From Euhalothece natronophila Z-M001 (GTDB lineage Bacteria; Cyanobacteriota; Cyanobacteriia; Cyanobacteriales; Rubidibacteraceae): a stretch of DNA of 64,000 nucleotides. The translations under genes were made by a program, and so were the position numbers. How positions within the stretch are numbered: the first letter of the stretch is position 1; each line of letters begins with the position of its first letter. The notes under the pieces were generated by a model. It worked only from the letters and a program-made list of their open reading frames with translations. It ran no database searches and had not been told where the DNA came from. Below, piece by piece: positions 58,715 through 64,000 of the stretch. Location: the NCBI RefSeq assembly GCF_007904085.1, contig NZ_CP042326.1, positions 2,666,001 to 2,730,000 of the forward strand, in the 5' to 3' direction.

Positions 58715-59305
58715 TTACTGTAATGCCGCTTGAATTTGTTCTTTTACTTCAGGAACAACGACTCGATACATTCCCCGTAAATCCCCAACAGAAAAATCAT
58801 AGGCTTTATCATTAGGGTAACGTTGTTTAACAAATTCAGGACGCTCGGATTTGAGGCCATGGCATTTTAAGCAAGTGGCTTCCACATTAATGCGACGATA
58901 ATAATAAGTTTCTTGATCAGCCGTTTCCCAAAAACCGAAGAGGTTAGGATTATTGGCAAATTTTTCTAGAGCCATTGCTTCTTTTTCAGTTGGCGCATGA
59001 TCAGGATTCCGATATTTTTCAGCGACTTGTTTAACATCCCAAGGGTTTTCTTGGCTAAGTTGTTTAGCGCGCATTCCCACTGGTTTACAGACTTGTTTAA
59101 AGGTTTCTATAGTAGGAGTTTCGTCTGTTCCTTTGAGAGTTCCTGCTAGGCTAGAACGCATCGCATCTAAAGATTCAATTTCTTGCACAATTTCGCCTAA
59201 TTGTTCTGGTTGTGGTTGAGCGTTTGCTTCATTAATGGGAAGAATAAGCAGGCTAAAAGCTAATAAGAGGGAAAAAACGATTTTTAAGAGAAATTTAGAC
59301 ATTTT
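58715..59305 (-). CDS. mono-heme c-type protein, Tll0287-like (DUF3365)
   Basis: A 196-residue exported protein with a signal peptide (FLLKIVFSLLLAFSLLILPI, cleavage near ANAQP). A single heme-binding CLKCH lies near residue 142, in the Tll0287-like/DUF3365 fold that also has NPWDVKQVAEKYRNPDHAPTE. The start at 59305 gives a normal signal; an in-frame ATG lies at 59326. Its place next to the SQR-like gene suggests it might take part in electron transfer or sensing, but this is inference. Confidence 0.8.
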   Translation of the reverse strand, partial: KMSKFLLKIVFSLLLAFSLLILPINEANAQPQPEQLGEIVQEIESLDAMRSSLAGTLKGTDETPTIETFKQVCKPVGMRAKQLSQENPWDVKQVAEKYRNPDHAPTEKEAMALEKFANNPNLFGFWETADQETYYYRRINVEATCLKCHGLKSERPEFVKQRYPNDKAYDFSVGDLRGMYRVVVPEVKEQIQAALQ

Positions 59306-59361
59306 TAATGCTCCTTTTTTAGGCAATATTTACTTACTACGCTGTTTCCATACAGCCTTTT

Positions 59362-60675
59362 TTATTTTTCTAAAACTGTTAAAGGCTTTGATTGGTCGCT
59401 GCTTGGCGCGATGGGAGTCACTAAGGATAACTGCAATAAAAATAGGACTAACCGTTCAAACCAAGGTACAGCAGTTCCCCAGCGCATTTTCATCAGAAAA
59501 TACCACTCAAAAGCATTTTTCACCCAATTCACCCAAACTCCTCTCAATGCAGTAGCATGACGACGATGTCCTATACTGGGTTCAGGTACAACAGGGGCAG
59601 CAATAAAGATAATGCCATCATTGCCAAAATCTGCCATACAAATCGCATCTAAACTGGGCTTAACAGGGTGAGATTGAATTTCTCCTAATTCCCGAGCAAT
59701 GTTATGCGCTACCGCAATCGCCATTGATTCTGTCATTTGACCAGTTTTCGGCGCACCAAGAGGGACTTCTGTTGTTTCTGGTGGCGCAAGTTGTGTGATT
59801 ACCCCTGCACTATAAATCGAGGGATAGTCTGGATGTTGATAGGTGTCTCGTACTGGTACAAATCCCTTTTTATCAGTTAATCCAGGCACATTTCTTAAGA
59901 ACTGCGCTCCTCGGAAAGGAGGTAAAAACATGGCATATTGAAAAGGAAATTCCTGTCCATCTGATAATTTGACGTGATCTGGTTTAATCTCAGTAATAGC
60001 AGCATTTTCTACCCAATCAATGCCATGCTCTTGCATTACTTCTGTTACGACTTTGTCAGAATTTGCCATCCCCCCAATGCCAAGATGTCCTAAATAGGGT
60101 TCAGGACTGATAAAAGTAATCGTTGCTTGATCACGGATTCCTTTGTTTCTTAAACTATAGTCCGCTAATAAGGCCACTTCATACGCTGGCCCCATACAAC
60201 TTGCCCCCGGAACTGCCCCCACAAGAATCGGCCCTGGGTTTTCTAAAAATTCATTCCAGGCTTCCCTCGCCATTTCCGCATGATGAGCATTGCATACGGA
60301 TTGTGTATAACCATCTTCTGGCCCCAAACCTGGTATCAAATGATAAGCCAGAGAAGCCCCCGTAGCAATTATGAGATAATCATACTCTAAAGTTATCTCC
60401 TCCTCTACTGTCACTCGTTTTTCCTCAGGATCAAGTGCTGTCACCTTACCGTGTCGCCAATGGATTCCGTATTTTTGCAATAACGGTTCAAGGGGAAGTT
60501 GTACTTGATCTAAGCGTCTGAGATTAAACGTTACCCAAGGGAGAGAGGGAATAAAGGTAAAGGTGGGTTGATCGGAAATTAAAGTAATTTCATGTTTGCC
60601 TTTTAAGAGGTGTTTCAATTCGTAGGCGGCAGAAAGCCCTCCAAATCCTGCGCCGACAATGACAATTTCTGCCAT
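59362..60675 (-). CDS. sqr: sulfide:quinone oxidoreductase-like flavoprotein
   Basis: A 437-residue FAD enzyme. The dinucleotide motif VIVGAGFGGLSAAYEL begins at residue 5, and LIIATGAS closes the site. Three cysteines fit the SQR catalytic set: SVCNAHH near 131, GASCMGPAYE near 158 and AICMADFG near 345. The C-terminal segment is amphipathic (AFEWYFLMKMRWG, LVLFLLQLSLV), suited to membrane association. SQR oxidises sulfide and reduces quinone. The neighbouring persulfide dioxygenase, rhodanese and heme genes support this over NDH-2. Confidence 0.82.
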   Translation of the reverse strand: MAEIVIVGAGFGGLSAAYELKHLLKGKHEITLISDQPTFTFIPSLPWVTFNLRRLDQVQLPLEPLLQKYGIHWRHGKVTALDPEEKRVTVEEEITLEYDYLIIATGASLAYHLIPGLGPEDGYTQSVCNAHHAEMAREAWNEFLENPGPILVGAVPGASCMGPAYEVALLADYSLRNKGIRDQATITFISPEPYLGHLGIGGMANSDKVVTEVMQEHGIDWVENAAITEIKPDHVKLSDGQEFPFQYAMFLPPFRGAQFLRNVPGLTDKKGFVPVRDTYQHPDYPSIYSAGVITQLAPPETTEVPLGAPKTGQMTESMAIAVAHNIARELGEIQSHPVKPSLDAICMADFGNDGIIFIAAPVVPEPSIGHRRHATALRGVWVNWVKNAFEWYFLMKMRWGTAVPWFERLVLFLLQLSLVTPIAPSSDQSKPLTVLEK

Positions 60676-60983
60676 AGTGTTATAAATCCTTTTAATAAAA
60701 CTATTTAGTTATATGAATATAATAATAGATATAGAGTTTAATTGTAAATTAACTAAATGATTAATTAGTAATATAATATCAAAAGAACGGTGAATTATAG
60801 TCGTTCCAATTCAGTTCCGTAGTGCAGCCATCTTGGCTGCTACTAGGGAGCAAGATGCTCCCACTACTTTTAGGTTGCTATTTTTTATTTGGAATCACTA
60901 TAAATTTCTAAAATCCCCTAATCTGCGCTGAATGACAAATATACGATCGCGCTGTTTTAGGGGTTCCCCCATGAAAGAGTGTT
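60676..60983. other. gap with miniature element between SulP and SQR genes
   Basis: Holds the 107-bp element (60796-60902) and AT-rich DNA before the SQR start. No gene. The SQR promoter, if separate, should be near 60680-60780. Confidence 0.5.
60796..60902 (+). mobile_element. 107-bp miniature inverted-repeat element, copy 2
   Basis: Differs from copy 1 (19718-19824) by one base near the right end. It has the same ends and the same pair of hairpins with complementary loops. Here it sits inside a run of co-oriented minus-strand genes and may add a hairpin or promoter between the SulP and SQR genes. Confidence 0.8.
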
Positions 60984-62708
60984 CTAATTTGTGGTTAAGG
61001 TTCGCATCGCTTGATCGGTGGTGAGAAAAACATGATCTTTACCTAGGTAGTCAATGAAGCCGATTTTTTTTAGTTTATCCATCACCGGTCCCTTGACTTC
61101 TGATAAGTATAATTCAATGCCAAGACTTTTGAGATCAGCCACTAAGCCTTCTAAAATCTCTAAACCACTGGCATCAATGAGATTAACGGCATTGCAAACC
61201 AGTAAGACTTTCTTCACTTCTAAATTATCCGCGATCGCGCTATTAATAAAATTCTCTAAATACTTAGCATTGGCAAAATAAAGACTTTCATCCACTCGCA
61301 CGGCTAATACTTCAGGATGGGTTTTCACAGGATGGCGTAAGACATTACGGAAGTGTTCAGACTCCCCTAAACGCCCAACAATAGCAATATGAGGATGGCT
61401 GGTGCGCCATAAATGAAAGACTAAAGCAATCAAAGTTCCCCAAAGAATCCCCTGTTCTACGCCTAAGCCTAAAACAATGATAAACGTGGCTAACCACGCG
61501 ATCGCGTCTGCTTTATCATACACCCACATCCGCCGTAACTTTCCCACCTCAATCAGACGATAAACCGCCATAATAATAATCGCCGCTAAAGCAGTTGCCG
61601 GGAGAAAATAAAATAAAGAGGTAAGAAACATTGCCGTAACAGCAATCAGTAGCCCAGTTATAATAGAGGCAACCCCTGTATTTGCCCCAGCGGCAAAATT
61701 AACCACAGATCGACTTAATCCCCCAGTAACGGTATAACCACCACTCAATGCTGATCCCCAATTAGCTGCCCCTAAAGCAATTAATTCTTGATTCGGATCA
61801 AGTTTTTCTCGTCGTTTACTGGCTAAGGCTTGTCCTCCTGCAAATCCTTCTAAATATCCCACAAGCGCGATCGCGATCGCGGCAGGTAATAATAATTCAA
61901 CAGTTTCTAAGTTCAAATTAGGCAGATTTAAACTCGGTAATCCTGCAGGAATTTCCCCCACCACTTGCAGATTTGCCCATTCATCTAGGCGCAATCCCCA
62001 CACTAATAATGTCCCTAAAATCACCACTAATAAAGGGGCACTTTTAGAAACAGGGAGAATCATTTGATCACTCCACCCTAAGCGTTTTAGTTGCTTAACT
62101 AAGGGATTATTAAAATAAAACAATATCCCCATACTCGCCAACCCCAAAGCGAGATTAATCAAATTGGTTTCAGGTAAATTGCGAACCAGTAAAACGAATA
62201 ACTCAAAAAATGACTCGGTAGAAGGAATTTGTAAGCCTAATAAATTTCTAATCTGACTAAAGGCAATAATCACTGCTGCGCCACTAATAAACCCTGAAAT
62301 CACAGCGCGACTAATAAAATTAACGAGAAAGCCTAATCGCAATCCCCCAATTAAAATTTCAATTCCCCCCACTAAAAAAGCTAGGGTTATAGCTAGACTC
62401 ATATATTCAGGGGTACTTTCTACAGCAAATTGGGAAATCGCTGTTCCCACCATCAGGGAATCTACTGCTACTGGGCCCACTGCTAAAACAGCACTTGTCC
62501 CCAATAAGGGGTAGATAATTGCTGGTAAAATACTGGCATAAAGACCCACTTGCGGCGGTAAACCCGCTAAGAGGGCATACGCCATACTTTGAGGAATTAG
62601 CAGGCTAGTAACAATAATCCCTGAAGTAACATCTCCCACTAAATACTGGGGTCGATATTGAGGAATCCACTTAACTGCAGGAATATAGCGACGCAACAGG
62701 TAATTCAT
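60984..62708 (-). CDS. SulP-family anion transporter with STAS domain
   Basis: A 574-residue polytopic protein. About 12 membrane helices (GIIVTSLLIPQSMAYALLAG, GFISGAAVIIAFSQ, SRSVVNFAAGAN) precede a cytoplasmic STAS domain (about residues 455-565, with VCNAVNLIDASGLEILEGL). The family includes sulfate permeases and bicarbonate transporters (BicA type). Its place between sulfide-oxidation genes suggests movement of sulfate, sulfite or a similar anion, but bicarbonate cannot be excluded. It begins 3 bases after the rhodanese gene. Two overlapping HIP1 sites lie at 61867-61880. Confidence 0.85.
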   Translation of the reverse strand: MNYLLRRYIPAVKWIPQYRPQYLVGDVTSGIIVTSLLIPQSMAYALLAGLPPQVGLYASILPAIIYPLLGTSAVLAVGPVAVDSLMVGTAISQFAVESTPEYMSLAITLAFLVGGIEILIGGLRLGFLVNFISRAVISGFISGAAVIIAFSQIRNLLGLQIPSTESFFELFVLLVRNLPETNLINLALGLASMGILFYFNNPLVKQLKRLGWSDQMILPVSKSAPLLVVILGTLLVWGLRLDEWANLQVVGEIPAGLPSLNLPNLNLETVELLLPAAIAIALVGYLEGFAGGQALASKRREKLDPNQELIALGAANWGSALSGGYTVTGGLSRSVVNFAAGANTGVASIITGLLIAVTAMFLTSLFYFLPATALAAIIIMAVYRLIEVGKLRRMWVYDKADAIAWLATFIIVLGLGVEQGILWGTLIALVFHLWRTSHPHIAIVGRLGESEHFRNVLRHPVKTHPEVLAVRVDESLYFANAKYLENFINSAIADNLEVKKVLLVCNAVNLIDASGLEILEGLVADLKSLGIELYLSEVKGPVMDKLKKIGFIDYLGKDHVFLTTDQAMRTLTTN

Positions 62709-62711
62709 TCT

Positions 62712-63227
62712 TTAAACTTTCTGATTCCAGGGCATTTTAGCTAATAGCATCCCCAAAGCACAAGTGTTAGTGACACCAGCAAAAACTAAACCACTGCCCA
62801 CAAAACCACTTAAAATCAAAAACCAGGGGGAAACAAATGCTCCTAAAACTGTTCCCGTTACCACTAAAGAACCAGCGACAATTTGTACCTGACGCATGAG
62901 ACTAATGGGGGCATTTTTATTAACTTGGGTGGGATAGCCTTGTTCTTTCCACGCCACTAATCCGCCATCTAAATGAACAATATTATTTGCCCCTGTTGTG
63001 GATAGTTTTTGCATGGCTTGTGCCGATCGATTTCCCGTGCGACAGTAAAGAACAGTTAGTTTATCAGGATCATTTGGCACTTGTTTGGGATCAAAATTTG
63101 ATAAAGAAACTAGCGTTGAACCCGCAATTTTTTCTCCAGAATGTTCAGCCGGTTCACGCACATCCACTAAGGTAACATCACCTTGATCTAAATGATTTTT
63201 CAGAGTCGTTGCATCAATCGTTTTCAT
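62712..63227 (-). CDS. rhodanese with DUF2892 membrane tail
   Basis: A 171-residue protein. An N-terminal rhodanese domain (LVDVREPAEHSGEKIAGSTL, catalytic loop YCRTGNRSAQ near residue 62) is joined to two hydrophobic helices of the DUF2892/YgaP type (SLVVTGTVLGAFVSPWFLIL, GFVGSGLVFAGVTNTC). It should lie on the cytoplasmic membrane face and carry sulfane sulfur, probably between the SQR product and the persulfide dioxygenase. It is 3 bases before SulP and 18 bases after the dioxygenase gene. Confidence 0.88.
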   Translation of the reverse strand: MKTIDATTLKNHLDQGDVTLVDVREPAEHSGEKIAGSTLVSLSNFDPKQVPNDPDKLTVLYCRTGNRSAQAMQKLSTTGANNIVHLDGGLVAWKEQGYPTQVNKNAPISLMRQVQIVAGSLVVTGTVLGAFVSPWFLILSGFVGSGLVFAGVTNTCALGMLLAKMPWNQKV

Positions 63228-63245
63228 AGTTTTATTCTCCTTTCG

Positions 63246-63944
63246 TTATTTATTCAAAACAGCACCACAATTTTCATTCGCCGGTACAGCTTCCATAATT
63301 TTTTTCGGGTTGGGTAAATCGAGATTATTCATAAACTCAATAAATTGTTCCCGATTACGTCCCACAAACCGAGGATTCCATTGTTTTTCTTCCCCAATGG
63401 TAGAAACCGTGTGACCGCGATAATCATGTCCAGGATAAACTAGGGTGTCATCAGGGAGGGTAAATAGATTATTCATGACTGAGTCATATAATGTCCCTGC
63501 ATCCCCGCTTTGAAAGTCAGTTCTACCACAGCCACGTATCAGAAGTGCATCTCCTGTTAAAACGCGATCGCCGTTGACTAAGTAAGCCATATGACTATCA
63601 GTATGTCCTAGAGTAGCAATCCCTTGAATTGGAATCCCACCCACTTTAATCACGTCTCCATGTTTAATAAAGTCGCTAGCACAGTCAACTTGAGCATTTT
63701 CAGGAACCATTCCTGCACATCCTGTCAATTCCCGTAATTTAGCAGTTCCCGTAATATGATCGGCATGAACATGCGTTTCAAGGCAGTATTTTAAGGTTAA
63801 GCCTAATTCTCTAACTAGTTTGATATCGCGCTCCACTGTTTCAATAACAGGATCAACTAGTGCTGCCTCTTGGGTTGTTGTATCGGCGATTAAATAGGTG
63901 TAAGTAGAGGTTTCCGCTTCAAATAACTGGCGAAATAGCATCAT
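63246..63944 (-). CDS. ETHE1-like persulfide dioxygenase (metallo-beta-lactamase fold)
   Basis: A 232-residue MBL-fold protein. The metal ligands are in THVHADHITG near residue 57, GHTDSH near 113 and TGDAL near 131. GCGRTDFQSGDAGTLYDSV and YPGHDYRGHTVSTIGEE near 169 mark the ETHE1/persulfide dioxygenase branch, where a single iron oxidises glutathione persulfide to sulfite. It is the first gene of the minus-strand cluster visible here; anything upstream (an ArsR/BigR-type regulator would be typical) lies beyond the window. Confidence 0.88.
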   Translation of the reverse strand: MMLFRQLFEAETSTYTYLIADTTTQEAALVDPVIETVERDIKLVRELGLTLKYCLETHVHADHITGTAKLRELTGCAGMVPENAQVDCASDFIKHGDVIKVGGIPIQGIATLGHTDSHMAYLVNGDRVLTGDALLIRGCGRTDFQSGDAGTLYDSVMNNLFTLPDDTLVYPGHDYRGHTVSTIGEEKQWNPRFVGRNREQFIEFMNNLDLPNPKKIMEAVPANENCGAVLNK

Positions 63945-64000
63945 CGTTTGTTCTCCCTAACTTTCTTTATGCTTACTTATATATTAATCTATATTTTCTT

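Overview
The window is chromosomal DNA from a unicellular cyanobacterium. It carries psaA-psaB, petC-petA, petN, chlL-chlN, crtR, a type I glnA with an NtcA promoter, and many copies of the HIP1 palindrome GCGATCGC. The moderately AT-rich sequence and the general look of the proteins would fit the Halothece/Euhalothece/Dactylococcopsis group. That placement is inference from family resemblance only.

Layout. 1-3.0 kb: end of an alpha/beta hydrolase, beta-carotene hydroxylase crtR and tldD. 3.1-5.5 kb: a C5-cytosine methyltransferase overlapping a probable partner endonuclease, then an orphan BrnA-like antitoxin with only the tail of its toxin left. 5.6-9.5 kb: a GAF-GGDEF protein, a SAM hydrolase, rpsD and recA. 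9.8-11.5 kb: petC-petA. 11.8-18.0 kb: mrp, rodA, a DnaJ-domain protein, DUF3143, a rhomboid protease, DUF2267 and DUF2808 proteins and a methyltransferase. 18.1-25.8 kb: glnA, a mobile 107-bp miniature element, a PepSY protein overlapping a GAPDH gene, a transporter-HEAT-CNB fusion and a hydrolase. 26.0-28.8 kb: a solo TnpB transposon, a retropepsin-like protein, and two tiny membrane genes (petN and a 43-residue protein), followed by a repeat-rich gap. 28.8-31.3 kb: chlL-chlN, for light-independent chlorophyll synthesis. 31.6-38.9 kb: pilB-pilT-pilC, a small conserved gene, an inserted segment and a radical SAM protein. 39.1-41.2 kb: cysH-sbcD. 41.5-46.2 kb: psaA-psaB. 46.2-51.4 kb: RND efflux pump genes with a divergent TetR regulator and two candidate operators. 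51.6-57.7 kb: a membrane protein and two large signalling proteins (CheB-like/CheR/PAS, and PAS/GAF/GGDEF). 57.7-63.9 kb: one minus-strand run with a persulfide dioxygenase-like enzyme, rhodanese, SulP transporter, SQR-like flavoprotein, mono-heme protein, DUF3122 protein and secreted rhodanese.

How genes work together. petC, petA and petN encode subunits of cytochrome b6f, and psaA/psaB the photosystem I core. chlL/chlN supply chlorophyll and crtR xanthophylls. The last cluster reads as a sulfide-oxidising or sulfide-detoxifying unit that would feed electrons to quinone and handle persulfide sulfur. It is the best candidate for a little-described system here.

Other points of interest: the 107-bp element, whose two hairpin loops are complementary to each other; a 3'-end-plus-terminator cassette shared by the GGDEF gene and the gene after petN; a 45-bp direct repeat flanking an inserted small gene; and a CheB-like domain that has lost its catalytic serine motif. 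Nothing here was checked against a database; all family names come from motif reading.
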